Source of the DNA: Alcaligenes parafaecalis
GTDB lineage: Bacteria; Pseudomonadota; Gammaproteobacteria; Burkholderiales; Burkholderiaceae_B
Length of the DNA stretch: 64,000 nt
Direction: 5' to 3'
NCBI RefSeq assembly: GCF_026344135.1
Contig: NZ_JAPKNA010000001.1
Coordinates: 1,178,001 to 1,242,000, forward strand
A model generated the notes under the pieces. The model had not been told where the DNA came from and searched no databases. It saw only the letters and a list, made by a program, of their open reading frames with translations. Within the stretch, counting starts at the first letter, position 1. Each line of letters opens with the position of its first letter. Positions 46,190 to 57,694 of the stretch are shown in pieces. The position numbers and the translations under genes were made by a program.

Positions 46190-48946
46190 ATGAGCCCGTC
46201 CATTATATTGAAGCCCGTGATGCAATGGTCCGGCCCCTTGCGTCGAAAAGTAAACGCTCAGCCACAATTTGGAACGTGGCTGGAAGAGCAAGCCCAGCAC
46301 GCGGTCACCCCCACCCTCATTACGCAATGGTATCGGACTTTACTGCCCGAGCCCGATAATGATCGTCTGGCACAAGTGCGCCAGGCCTTGCGCCAACTGC
46401 GTGAACGGGTCTTTCTGGTGCTGATGATCCGCGATATCAATGGCCTGGCGCCCCTGGAAGAAGTCATGCAGGCCATGAGTAGCCTGGCTGATCTGGCCGT
46501 CGCTCAAGCCTACGAAACCGTGGCCCGGCAACTGGCGGAAATCCACGGCATCCCAAAAAATTCGGAAACCGGCCTACCCCAGGAGATGATTATTTTGGGT
46601 ATGGGCAAGCTGGGTGGGGGCGAATTAAACGTCTCCTCGGATATTGATCTGATCATGCTCTACGACGAGGACGGTGAAACTGACGGTCGCCGCCCCCTGA
46701 GCTATCACGAGTTTTACGGCAAAGTTACCCAGCGCATGATGCCCGTGCTGTCCGATACCGACGCCTTCGGCCAGGTGTTTCGCACCGACTTGCGCCTGCG
46801 CCCGGACGGAGATTCCGGGCCGCTGGCCTGGAGCATGCAGGCGCTGGAAAACTACCTGGTCAATCAAGGCCGGGAATGGGAGCGCTATGCCTGGATCAAG
46901 GCCCGCCCTATCAAGGCCCAGGCTTTTGAAGGCAGCAGCAGTGCAGGCGATGTGCATCACTTCGAGGCCCTGCGTACCCCATTTGTATACCGCAAGTATT
47001 TTGATTTTGATGCCTTGTCGGCCCTGCGTGGCCTGCGCGAGCGCATCCGCCAGGATTGGACCCGCCGCGCCCTGAACCGCAATGGCGTGGAGACCTGGCA
47101 CAACATCAAGCTGGGCGACGGTGGAATTCGGGAAATTGAATTCGTGGTCCAACTGAATCAGTTGATTCGGGGTGGGCGACAGCCTTCCTTGCAAACCCCC
47201 AGCCTGCACAAAGCCCTGAAAGGCCAATGTGCCGCTGGTTTGCTGGATCAGGAGGTCTGCGACAAGCTGTTGGCCGCCTATACCTTCTTGCGACGCGTCG
47301 AACACCGTTTGCAGTACCGCGAGGACGAGCAAACCCATTTGCTACCTCAGGACGAGGAGCAGCGCACCGAGCTGGCCTCCACCTTGGGGCTGAGTCTGGC
47401 CGATTTCGACGAACAACTAGGCCAGCACAGAAAGTTTGTGTCGCACACCTTCCGCAATGCCTTCCGCCTGGCGGGTATGGGCGAAGAAGCTAGTGCCGAG
47501 CCGCCTGCGGCCACAGCTCCCACCCCCGAAGTCAACAGCGCCGAGCAGGATCAGGCTTTGCAGGAACGCATCGAACAATTGCGTCAGGCCCTGCTGAACA
47601 GCCATCGCCTGCGCAGCCTGCCTAATGCCAGCCTGGATCGCGTCCAGCGCTTGATCCCCTTGGCCGAAGATTACGCCTACCGCTCCGAAAACCCGGAAAT
47701 GACAGCGACCCGGCTCTTCAATCTGATCGAGCTGATTGCCCAACGCAGCGCCTATCTGGCCTTGCTGGCCGAATACCCCGATACCCTGGCCCGCGTCGCC
47801 CGTATTGTCTCGGCCAGCCCGTGGGCCGCGCAGTATCTGGCTCAATACCCGCTCCTGCTGGACAGCCTGATCGAATGGCATTCCCTGATGGAGATTCCGG
47901 ACTTCGCCGCTCTGTCCGAACAAATGTGCCGGGATCTGGACGCCTGCCGTCTGCCCGATGGGCAGGCCGATGTCGAACAGCAAATGAACATGATGCGCGA
48001 CTGGCAGCATCAGATCACCTTCCAATTGCTGGCTCAGGATCTGGAAGGCGTGCTAACGGTTGAGGCCCTGGCCGACCAGCTCTCGGCCCTGGCCGATATG
48101 ATGCTGGCCGAAACGCTGGAGCGCACCTGGCCACTGACGCGCCCCCGCAGCCTGGGCCCCGAACACGACACCCCGCCGCGCTTTGCCGTCATTGCCTACG
48201 GCAAGCTGGGCGGCAAGGAAATTGGCTACGCCTCGGACCTGGATCTGGTGTTTCTGTACGACGATCCCAGCCAGGACAATGTGGAGCGCTACATCAAACT
48301 GGCTCGCCGCATGACCAGTTGGCTGTCCGCCATGACCTCCTCCGGCCGCCTCTACGATATTGACCTGCGTTTGCGCCCGGATGGCGATGCGGGTTTGCTG
48401 GCTGTCAGCGTCGATGCCTTCGAGCAGTATCAAACCCGCAGCGCCTGGTCTTGGGAGCACCAAGCCATTACCCGCGCCCGTTTTGTAACCGGGGATGCCC
48501 AGATCAAAGAGCGTTTCGATGAAATCCGCCGCTCCATCCTGTTGATGGAACGTGATCGCCGCAAACTGCGTGCCGATATTCTGGACATGCGCGACAAGAT
48601 CAGTGCCGGACACCCCAATCGCAGCGAACTGTTTGACTTGAAACACGACCGAGGCGGCATGGTGGATGTGGAGTTCATCACCCAATATCTGGTGCTGTGC
48701 CATAGCCGAGAGCATCCCAAACTGCTGGAAAATCTGGGCAATATCGCCCTGCTGGGCATTGCCGCCCAGGCAGGACTGATCGAAGTCGACCATGCCCAGG
48801 AAGTGGCAGACGCCTATCGCGCCTTGCGCCGTCGTCAGCATGCATTGCGTCTGGAAGGGGCAGAAAAAGCCCGTGTGCCGCAAACCGAGCTGACCCAGGA
48901 GCGGCAGGCCGTAACCCGGCTGTGGGATGAGGTCCTGGGGTACTAA
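46190..48946 (+). CDS. glnE: Bifunctional glutamine synthetase adenylyltransferase/adenylyl-removing enzyme
   Basis: GlnE attaches and removes AMP on glutamine synthetase in response to PII and glutamine. The 918-residue protein has two nucleotidyltransferase domains, with LGMGKLGGGELNVSSDIDL in the N-terminal (removing) domain and AYGKLGGKEIGYASDLDL in the C-terminal (adding) domain. I chose the ATG at 46190; a TTG at 46154 in frame is less likely. The protein is slightly shorter than in E. coli (946). Confidence 0.95.
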   Translation: MSPSIILKPVMQWSGPLRRKVNAQPQFGTWLEEQAQHAVTPTLITQWYRTLLPEPDNDRLAQVRQALRQLRERVFLVLMIRDINGLAPLEEVMQAMSSLADLAVAQAYETVARQLAEIHGIPKNSETGLPQEMIILGMGKLGGGELNVSSDIDLIMLYDEDGETDGRRPLSYHEFYGKVTQRMMPVLSDTDAFGQVFRTDLRLRPDGDSGPLAWSMQALENYLVNQGREWERYAWIKARPIKAQAFEGSSSAGDVHHFEALRTPFVYRKYFDFDALSALRGLRERIRQDWTRRALNRNGVETWHNIKLGDGGIREIEFVVQLNQLIRGGRQPSLQTPSLHKALKGQCAAGLLDQEVCDKLLAAYTFLRRVEHRLQYREDEQTHLLPQDEEQRTELASTLGLSLADFDEQLGQHRKFVSHTFRNAFRLAGMGEEASAEPPAATAPTPEVNSAEQDQALQERIEQLRQALLNSHRLRSLPNASLDRVQRLIPLAEDYAYRSENPEMTATRLFNLIELIAQRSAYLALLAEYPDTLARVARIVSASPWAAQYLAQYPLLLDSLIEWHSLMEIPDFAALSEQMCRDLDACRLPDGQADVEQQMNMMRDWQHQITFQLLAQDLEGVLTVEALADQLSALADMMLAETLERTWPLTRPRSLGPEHDTPPRFAVIAYGKLGGKEIGYASDLDLVFLYDDPSQDNVERYIKLARRMTSWLSAMTSSGRLYDIDLRLRPDGDAGLLAVSVDAFEQYQTRSAWSWEHQAITRARFVTGDAQIKERFDEIRRSILLMERDRRKLRADILDMRDKISAGHPNRSELFDLKHDRGGMVDVEFITQYLVLCHSREHPKLLENLGNIALLGIAAQAGLIEVDHAQEVADAYRALRRRQHALRLEGAEKARVPQTELTQERQAVTRLWDEVLGY

Positions 48947-49048
48947 GGCAACAGATTGATTTCACTAAACTTTGCCAAGAATCTACAATAGTCGCATTGA
49001 TTTATTGTGCGACCGACTCGGGACGCCTTTTTACTCGGATTCAGATTC

Positions 49049-49747
49049 ATGTCCACTCAGCTCAATCGTCCAGTTTTAACCATGCCGGAGAAGCGCGAGA
49101 AATTGCTGCTGCACTCCTGCTGCGCCCCCTGTTCGGGCGAGGTGATGGAGGCCTTGCACGCCTCGGGGATTGAATACACCGTTTTCTTCTACAACCCCAA
49201 TATCCACCCTGCCCGCGAGTACGAACTGCGCAAGCAGGAAAACATCCGCTTTGCCGAAGAACACGGCATCGAGTTCATTGACGCCGATTACGACGTGGAT
49301 AACTGGTTCGAGCGCGTACGCGGCCTGGAACACGCTCCCGAGCGTGGCGAACGCTGCACCGTCTGCTTTGACATGCGCTTTGAGCGTACCGCGCTCTACG
49401 CCCATGAAAATGGCTACGACATTATTTCTAGCGTGCTGGGTATCTCGCGCTGGAAGGACATGAACCAGATCAACGACTGCGGCGAACGCGCTGCAGCACG
49501 TTATCCGGAAATGAAGTACTGGACCTACAACTGGCGCAAAGGTGGCGGATCGCAACGCATGCTGGAGATCAGCAAGCGCGAGAACTTCTACCAGCAGGAA
49601 TACTGCGGCTGTGTGTACTCGCTGCGCGACACCAACCGTCACCGCCGCTCGCAAGGCCGCCCTCGCGTCGAGATCGGCGTGAAGTTCTACGGCAAGGATG
49701 AACTGGACCTGACACCGCCTCCGGCTCCGGTTCAAGAGAATGCCTAA
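49049..49747 (+). CDS. queH: Epoxyqueuosine reductase QueH
   Basis: QueH makes queuosine from epoxyqueuosine in tRNA and replaces the unrelated cobalamin-dependent QueG. The 232-residue protein has the DUF208 cysteine pattern: HSCCAPCS, RCTVCFDMR and EYCGCVYS, likely ligands of the Fe-S cluster and second metal site. The ATG at 49049 is used. queF, an earlier step, is also in this window at 62.7 kb. Confidence 0.93.
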   Translation: MSTQLNRPVLTMPEKREKLLLHSCCAPCSGEVMEALHASGIEYTVFFYNPNIHPAREYELRKQENIRFAEEHGIEFIDADYDVDNWFERVRGLEHAPERGERCTVCFDMRFERTALYAHENGYDIISSVLGISRWKDMNQINDCGERAAARYPEMKYWTYNWRKGGGSQRMLEISKRENFYQQEYCGCVYSLRDTNRHRRSQGRPRVEIGVKFYGKDELDLTPPPAPVQENA

Positions 49748-50064
49748 GCAAGACCTGCACGGTCTTTACGGGCTCAGTACACCTGGCTAAGACAGCCTCC
49801 GCCTGACCGATGTCCCATATACGAACATTGCATCGATGAGCCACACCAAGACTCTGGATAGCTTTGTCTTTGCTAAAACCCGAGTGGGTGGCACAGATCA
49901 GAGGTAAAGCAACCCAGGCTTGAAACATTCCGTAGAGCCGAAGAAAAAGCGCCTTGGGTACCCAAGGCGCTTTTTTACTGCCGTTTCAACTACGGTTTAC
50001 TGCATGTGCTGGTCAGCTCTACTGCTCAACTCTCACCAGCACAGCAGTAATCAGAGTCTGCTTA
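49748..50064. other. Gene-poor spacer between queH and clpB
   Basis: About 317 bp with no gene I can support. An open frame of 119 codons runs antisense here (start near 49928) and overlaps queH, but it has no recognisable product. The main element is the palindromic terminator at 49944-49975. Confidence 0.6.
49944..49975. terminator. Bidirectional terminator between queH and clpB
   Basis: AAAAAGCGCCTTGGGT and ACCCAAGGCGCTTTTT form a perfect 32-bp palindrome with a T run at both outer ends. It would end clpB transcription on the minus strand and queH on the plus strand. Confidence 0.9.
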
Positions 50065-52656
<2,592 letters not shown>

Positions 52657-52751
52657 AGAATTTTCACTTCAGAAAATATGCGATAAGCTAAAGCAAACAG
52701 TTACTAAATACTGCTCGCCCAGATCTCGCAACAAATAACAGGATGAATTGA

Positions 52752-52779
52752 AGATAAGGACAAAAACCAAGTATTCAAG
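52752..52779 (-). promoter_or_regulatory. Candidate sigma-32 (heat-shock) promoter of clpB
   Basis: On the minus strand, CTTGAA (52774-52779) is 14 nt from CCTTATC (52753-52759), near the sigma-32 consensus CTTGAA-N13-17-CCCCAT. It would give a clpB leader of about 90 nt. The -10 match is partial, so this is tentative. Confidence 0.45.
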
Positions 52780-52932
52780 TGTTTAGATCGCTTTTAAACA
52801 ACAACATGGCAGGGGTAGCTACAGTGCGCTGTACCCGGCATGGGGAGCCACTTCCCGCGTGGCGCGGGCCTTAAGAACTAAACATATTAAGGATTATCGG
52901 GAATACCAACCAATAAAAAGCTACAATTACAC

Positions 52933-52946
52933 TTGATTTGACTCAA
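52933..52946. promoter_or_regulatory. Fnr box upstream of fnr
   Basis: TTGAT-TTGA-CTCAA matches the Fnr consensus TTGAT-N4-ATCAA at 9 of 10 positions. It is centred about 41 nt before the fnr start codon, suggesting autoregulation. Whether it activates or represses depends on the start site, which I cannot fix. Confidence 0.7.
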
Positions 52947-52980
52947 AGATTTAGCGTTTCGCCATCTGACATTATTCCTT

Positions 52981-53709
52981 ATGCAAAAACGTATCTCGGT
53001 TACCGCTGACTCCATACGCTGCTCTAGCTGTATGCTCAATGAGGTGTGTCTACCTCTTGGGATGCCTAAGCATGAAATGGAGCGGTTGGACGAATTAGTC
53101 AAGGAGCGCATCCGCATCCCTAAGGGCGGCGTGCTGTTTCGACTGGCCGATTCAGTCGAAGGAATCTATGGTCTGCGCTCTGGTTCGATCAAGATGCAGT
53201 TGGAAGATTCCACCGGCCACATCCAGATTACGGGCTTTTTATTACCGGGTGAAATCCTGGGTATGGACAGCCTGGTTGAAAATCGCCACGTCTCCCACGC
53301 CATCGCGCTGGAAGACAGCGAAGTCTGTGTGATCCGTCTGGACGATCTGGATCGCCTGTCGGCCCAACTGCCTATCTTGCAACAACAGTTCCGTCGCCTG
53401 ATGAGCAAGGAAATCAACCGCGCCCATCAATTGATGATGACCTTGGCCGGACTGCGTTCTGAACAGCGCCTGGCCGCCTTCTTGCTGAATCTGTCCCAGC
53501 GCCTGTCGCTGCTTGGCTATTCCCCTTACGAATTCATTCTGCGCATGAGCCGCGAAGAAATCGGCAACTTCCTGGGCCTGACGCTGGAAACGGTCAGCCG
53601 CCTGTTCTCGCGCTTTGCACGTGAAGGTCTGCTGAAAATCTCGCAACGCGAAGTCCACTTGCTGGACCTGGCTGCCCTGCGCTCCCTGGCAGGCACAGAG
53701 TGCGACTAA
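52981..53709 (+). CDS. fnr: Fnr-type oxygen-sensing regulator (Crp/Fnr family)
   Basis: This 242-residue protein senses oxygen through a 4Fe-4S cluster and controls microaerobic and anaerobic genes. Cluster ligands are C14-x2-C17-x5-C23 and C116, matching the four cysteines of E. coli FNR. The recognition helix has E-x2-SR (LTLETVSRLFSRF), which reads TTGAT half-sites. It lies next to the cbb3 oxidase genes, and three matching boxes lie in this window, including one before this gene. Confidence 0.95.
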   Translation: MQKRISVTADSIRCSSCMLNEVCLPLGMPKHEMERLDELVKERIRIPKGGVLFRLADSVEGIYGLRSGSIKMQLEDSTGHIQITGFLLPGEILGMDSLVENRHVSHAIALEDSEVCVIRLDDLDRLSAQLPILQQQFRRLMSKEINRAHQLMMTLAGLRSEQRLAAFLLNLSQRLSLLGYSPYEFILRMSREEIGNFLGLTLETVSRLFSRFAREGLLKISQREVHLLDLAALRSLAGTECD

Positions 53710-53806
53710 ACGGCCCTGCTGCTGTCTAGGGCTCAAGTACATCGCTGAACACCCCTGCGGCCTGCTGGTGCCCTCCTGAGCACTCACTACTACAAGATAA
53801 AAAAAA

Positions 53807-53827
53807 GCACATGCAATTTGCATGTGC
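53807..53827. terminator. Bidirectional terminator between fnr and the cbb3 cluster
   Basis: GCACATGC and GCATGTGC with an AATTT loop are flanked on the left by a run of A and on the right by a run of T. Both strands therefore present a terminator, one for fnr and one for the converging cco genes. Confidence 0.9.
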
Positions 53828-53855
53828 TTTTTTTATCTCTTCCCGACGATCTGAA

Positions 53856-54110
53856 TCAATCCAGACTATCCGCCGGTTCAGTCAGTACAGCAGGCGACCC
53901 TGAGGACATATACAGACTAAGCGTACAAGCCACCGAGACGGCCACCCAAAACAGGAAAAACGCTACCGTATAAAAAGTCAGTCGATCTACTTGCATATGT
54001 CCAAGTACAACAATGTCCAACGGGTCCACCAAAGCAAACACAATTGCGCTTAGCACCCCAGCGACCAGGAATGAAGGCCACAGTATCCACATCAACGATC
54101 GGATGGTCAT
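53856..54110 (-). CDS. Small two-helix membrane protein at the end of the cbb3 cluster
   Basis: This protein of about 84 residues has two membrane segments (near WPSFLVAGVLSAIVFALV and LTFYTVAFFLFWVAVSVACTL). I do not recognise a named family. Position after ccoH suggests a role with the cbb3 oxidase, but this is inference. The ATG at 54110 has a strong ribosome binding site (GGGGG); an ATG at 54137 would add nine residues. Confidence 0.65.
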   Translation of the reverse strand: MTIRSLMWILWPSFLVAGVLSAIVFALVDPLDIVVLGHMQVDRLTFYTVAFFLFWVAVSVACTLSLYMSSGSPAVLTEPADSLD

Positions 54111-54176
54111 TCGTACCCCCTTCTTGAACGGAAACATACTTCTCTCAACCCTAGCGTAACGGTGAATCGACTGCTT

Positions 54177-54380
54177 TTAGCGCTGCTCGCGGGCAGGCTC
54201 TACTTTGGTGACAACCAGACCTTGCTTGACGCCACCATCCGTAACTCCTTGATTACTGAAGTTCTGGAAGGCCAGCACAATAGTGATGACGCAGCCCACG
54301 ATAGCCAGAGCGGGGCCGGCCATCAGCAACCAGGGCCACGGCTCACGCCACCAGGGTCCACTGTCCTTTGATTCGTCCAT
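54177..54380 (-). CDS. ccoH: Short FixH/CcoH-like protein
   Basis: This 67-residue protein has the FixH signature at its N-terminus (PWWREPWPWLLMAGPALAIVGC) and a single membrane segment. FixH/CcoH is needed for assembly of cbb3 oxidase and in other bacteria is about 150 residues with a periplasmic domain. Here almost no periplasmic part remains. The gene starts 19 nt after the ccoG stop, in the normal position for ccoH. Confidence 0.82.
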   Translation of the reverse strand: MDESKDSGPWWREPWPWLLMAGPALAIVGCVITIVLAFQNFSNQGVTDGGVKQGLVVTKVEPAREQR

Positions 54381-54399
54381 GTTTTTGCTCTTTATAAAG

Positions 54400-55899
54400 T
54401 TACTGAGGAATATAAAAACTACTGCGTTCGTTCACGTAGGTCTTGCGGCCCCCTTCATGCTCGCCCACTGCCTGAATGGAAATATCATACAGGCCCGGCT
54501 TGGCACTACTAATTGGGACTTGCACCACAACCGGTAAGAGTCGGTTGCCTGCAGGCGCCACATGAATATGATCCTGACCATTCTCGGTCAGGTGAATACT
54601 CGCACCTTCCAGACCCGTCACCGACAACTGCAGCTCCATCGCCTCTTCCGAGGTATTGATCACCTGCAAGCGGAACACGTTTTCAATCAGGCCACCGGGC
54701 ACTTCACGTCCCAGAGCACCACGATCCCGGATAACGTCCACACGCATCGGCGTACGAGTAGCCAATGTGTACACAAAGGCACCACAGATCACGGCCAGAA
54801 TCAGAATGTAGGACAGAACACGTGGGCGCAGCATACGACGTCGCACTTCAGGCTGGGTCATGCGCTCTTTGATGGCGCGCTCCGAGGTATAGCGGATCAA
54901 GCCTTTCTCGTAGCCCATTTTGTCCATGACCTGATCACAGACGTCCACACAGGCACCGCAACCAATACACATGTATTGCAGGCCATCACGAATATCAATA
55001 CCGGTCGGACAGACCTGCACACACAGGCTGCAGTCGACACAGTCGCCCATACCCGCTTCCTTGTGATCGATCTTGCGAGATCGACCACCCCGGGTTTCAC
55101 CACGCACGAAGTCGTAGGTCACCACAAAGGTATCGCTGTCCACCATGGCACTTTGGAAACGAGCGTAGGGGCACATGTACTTACAGACCGCTTCGCGCAT
55201 GAAACCTGCGTTACCCCAGGTGGCAAAGGCGTAGAACAAGAGCCAGAACCACTGCCAGGGGCCCAGGGACAAGGCGATCAGCTCGCCACCCAGTTCGCGG
55301 ATAGGTGCGAAGTAGCCAATAAAGGTAAAGCCGGTCCACAAAGCCAGCACGATCCACAGGAAGTGCTTGGTGGCTTTGAGACGTAATTTTCGGGCGTTCC
55401 AGGCTTGTTCATCCAAGCGGATACGCGCCAGACGGTCCCCTTCCACCTTGCGCTCCACCCACATGAAGATCTCGGTGTAGACCGTCTGCGGACAGGCATA
55501 GCCACAGAATAAGCGGCCCGCCATGGCGGTAAAGAGGAATAGGGAAAAGGCTGATATCAGCAGCAGCACCGTCAGGTAAATAACGTCCTGGGGCCACAGT
55601 ATCATGCCAAAGATGTAGAACTTGCGTTCCAGCAGGTCGAACAGCACGGCCTGACGGCCATGCCATTCCAACCAGGGCAGACCATAGAAAATGATCTGCG
55701 TGAAATACACCATCCAGATCCGCCAGCGGGCAAAGACGCCCTTGACGGATCGTGGATAGATTTTGCTGCGTACATCGACCAGCGCCTTCTCGACTTGCGG
55801 AGAGGTTCCACCCGCTCCCTTGGCGTTGCGTGGAGGTTGCCACTTGGGCACGGTTCCCTGCGCGTTATCAGCGCTGGGTTGGGGAGAATCACTACTCAT
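54400..55899 (-). CDS. ccoG: cbb3 oxidase accessory protein CcoG (RdxA/FixG)
   Basis: CcoG is a membrane ferredoxin that reduces copper for cbb3 oxidase assembly. The 499-residue protein has about five membrane segments, two 4Fe-4S motifs (CVDCSLCVQVCP and CIGCGACVDVCD) and a C-terminal periplasmic immunoglobulin-like domain. It follows ccoP by 37 nt, with ccoH next. Confidence 0.95.
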   Translation of the reverse strand: MSSDSPQPSADNAQGTVPKWQPPRNAKGAGGTSPQVEKALVDVRSKIYPRSVKGVFARWRIWMVYFTQIIFYGLPWLEWHGRQAVLFDLLERKFYIFGMILWPQDVIYLTVLLLISAFSLFLFTAMAGRLFCGYACPQTVYTEIFMWVERKVEGDRLARIRLDEQAWNARKLRLKATKHFLWIVLALWTGFTFIGYFAPIRELGGELIALSLGPWQWFWLLFYAFATWGNAGFMREAVCKYMCPYARFQSAMVDSDTFVVTYDFVRGETRGGRSRKIDHKEAGMGDCVDCSLCVQVCPTGIDIRDGLQYMCIGCGACVDVCDQVMDKMGYEKGLIRYTSERAIKERMTQPEVRRRMLRPRVLSYILILAVICGAFVYTLATRTPMRVDVIRDRGALGREVPGGLIENVFRLQVINTSEEAMELQLSVTGLEGASIHLTENGQDHIHVAPAGNRLLPVVVQVPISSAKPGLYDISIQAVGEHEGGRKTYVNERSSFYIPQ

Positions 55900-55936
55900 T
55901 GCAAGTCCTGAAGGCGTCAGATCAATTTAAAACACA

Positions 55937-56854
55937 CTAGTTAGCCTGGGCAGGCTCGGCATTGTTGGACAAGCCCCAGACCCAACCTGCCAGCAAACGA
56001 ATCTGCTCAGGAGTCATGGTGGCTTTTTGTGCCGGCATCTGGTTAGTGCGACCCTGCAAGACGGTCTGAACGATAGTGGCTTCAGAACTGCCATACAGCC
56101 AGTAGTCGTCGGTCAGGTCAGGCGCACCCAACAAGGTATTGCCCTTGGCATCAGCACCGTGACAGGCAAAACATGCGCTGTCATAAACACGTTTACCAGC
56201 CACCAGGCGCAAAGGATCTGCAGCCAGGCCCGACAGGGAGCGCACGTACTGCGCCACATCGGAGGCTTGAGCTGGGGTGAATTGCGCTTGTGGCGGCATC
56301 ATCCCGGTACGGCCTTCGGTAATGGTGTGCAGAATCTGCTCAGGCTCACCGCCCCACAACCAGGCTTTATTGGCCAGGTTAGGGAAGCTGGGCGCACCTT
56401 GTGCATCCGAACCGTGACACTGGGCGCAGTTGTTCAGGAACAGGCGCTGACCGATTTCACGGGCTTCCTGATCGCGAGCAATCTCTTCGATAGGCATTTC
56501 GCGGTAACGGGCGTACACAGGCTCCAGGCGAGCATTGATCTCGGCCTGTTGCTGCTTGACCTGTTGACCGGAGCTAAAGCCCAACGTGCCCTTGAAGTTG
56601 CCCAGGCCGGGGTACAACACCAGATAGCCCAAGGCAAACACACACAAACCGATGTACATCACGGTCCACCAGCGTGGTACGGGTGTATTCAGTTCGGTCA
56701 GGTCACCGTCCCAGACGTGGCCGGTTTCTTCTACGTCGACGGTCTTGCCCAGAAATGCGCGCTGGGTAAAGAGCAGCCACAAGCAAAACACGATGCCCAG
56801 CAAGGCGATACCGGAGATCCAGAGGCTCCAGCCATTATTAAAAAAGTCACTCAT
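55937..56854 (-). CDS. ccoP: cbb3 oxidase subunit III, diheme cytochrome c
   Basis: CcoP passes electrons to CcoO and CcoN. The 305-residue protein has N-terminal membrane segments and two c-type heme sites, C143-x2-C146-H147 and C228-x2-C231-H232. The start overlaps the ccoQ stop as ATGA. Confidence 0.97.
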   Translation of the reverse strand: MSDFFNNGWSLWISGIALLGIVFCLWLLFTQRAFLGKTVDVEETGHVWDGDLTELNTPVPRWWTVMYIGLCVFALGYLVLYPGLGNFKGTLGFSSGQQVKQQQAEINARLEPVYARYREMPIEEIARDQEAREIGQRLFLNNCAQCHGSDAQGAPSFPNLANKAWLWGGEPEQILHTITEGRTGMMPPQAQFTPAQASDVAQYVRSLSGLAADPLRLVAGKRVYDSACFACHGADAKGNTLLGAPDLTDDYWLYGSSEATIVQTVLQGRTNQMPAQKATMTPEQIRLLAGWVWGLSNNAEPAQAN

Positions 56855-57024
56855 TCGGAACCCCCAGGGTTTTTATCGTTACTTCCCTCGTCGGGCAAGG
56901 CGAAAGGCAGAAGCGCTGCTTCTTCGTTGGCCTGGCGGCGTCCCCGAGAGAACGCCCACCAGCAAATGCCAAGGAAGGTAGCCATCGCCAAAGCGGTCAC
57001 AACACCGTTGATGATGGCTAACAT
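56851..57024 (-). CDS. ccoQ: cbb3 oxidase subunit CcoQ
   Basis: This 57-residue protein, read by hand from the minus strand, begins MLAIINGVVTALAMATF, has one membrane segment and a hydrophilic tail ending NPGGSE. It matches CcoQ, a small subunit that stabilises cbb3 oxidase. Its ATG follows the ccoO stop with no gap (TAA-ATG), and its stop overlaps ccoP (ATGA). Confidence 0.93.
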   Translation of the reverse strand: MLAIINGVVTALAMATFLGICWWAFSRGRRQANEEAALLPFALPDEGSNDKNPGGSE

Positions 57025-57684
57025 TTAGTGGCTCCCCTGCTCCACAGCCTTGGCGGCTGCGTCGCGACTCGCCACACCCAGGCCTTGCAGATAAGCAACC
57101 ACCGCGTCTTCTTCGGTCTTGCCTACCAGCTCCTGAGGAGCAGCATCAATTTGTTCCTGCGTGTAAGGCACACCCAAAGTACGCAAGACGTTCATGCGAT
57201 CCTGAATGTTTTCGCCTTCCACCGAGTTTTTCTGCAGCCAAGGGTAGGCAGGCATATTGGACTCTTTGACCACGTTACGTGGGTTGCGCAAGTGAATGCG
57301 GTGCCATTCGTCGCTGTAGCGCTGACCCACACGAGCCAGATCAGGGCCGGTACGCTTGGAGCCCCACAGGAAGGGGTAGTCGTACACGGACTCACCCGCC
57401 AGCGAGTAAGGACCGTAGCGCTGCACTTCGGACTGCAGCATACGAATTTGCTGCGAGTGACAGCCCACACACCCTTCACGGATGTAGATATCGCGACCCA
57501 TCAGTCTTAACGGCTCGTAAGGCTGAATGCCTTCGGTAGGCTGGGTGGTCGAGTGTTGAAAGAACAAAGGTACGATCTGCACCAGGCCTGCGAAGGAAAT
57601 CACCAAGATACTCAGGATGATCAGCAGCCCGGTGTTTTTCTCGATCGTGGCGTGCGAAAAGCGCTTATTAGTGTCATTAGCCAT
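57025..57684 (-). CDS. ccoO: cbb3 oxidase subunit II, monoheme cytochrome c
   Basis: CcoO is a membrane-anchored cytochrome c. The 219-residue protein has one N-terminal membrane segment and the heme motif C72-VG-C75-H76, followed by family stretches GRDIYIREGC and LWGSKRTGPDLARVG. It has a good AAGGAG ribosome binding site just after ccoN. Confidence 0.97.
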   Translation of the reverse strand: MANDTNKRFSHATIEKNTGLLIILSILVISFAGLVQIVPLFFQHSTTQPTEGIQPYEPLRLMGRDIYIREGCVGCHSQQIRMLQSEVQRYGPYSLAGESVYDYPFLWGSKRTGPDLARVGQRYSDEWHRIHLRNPRNVVKESNMPAYPWLQKNSVEGENIQDRMNVLRTLGVPYTQEQIDAAPQELVGKTEEDAVVAYLQGLGVASRDAAAKAVEQGSH

Positions 57685-57694
57685 GATTTACTCC

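Larger units (their letters stand above)
52657..52980. other. Control region between divergent clpB and fnr
   Basis: This 324-bp spacer has no gene. It holds the clpB promoter candidate, an Fnr-type box before fnr, and two hairpins: GGGT-ACAG paired with CTGT-ACCC (52813-52836) and CCCGCG-TGG-CGCGGG (52854-52868). The hairpins have no T run, so they do not look like terminators; they could shape the fnr or clpB leaders. Confidence 0.6.

Noticed and set aside
49569..49928. A 119-codon minus-strand frame after queH
   Set aside because: Half of it overlaps queH in antisense and the rest shows no family pattern.
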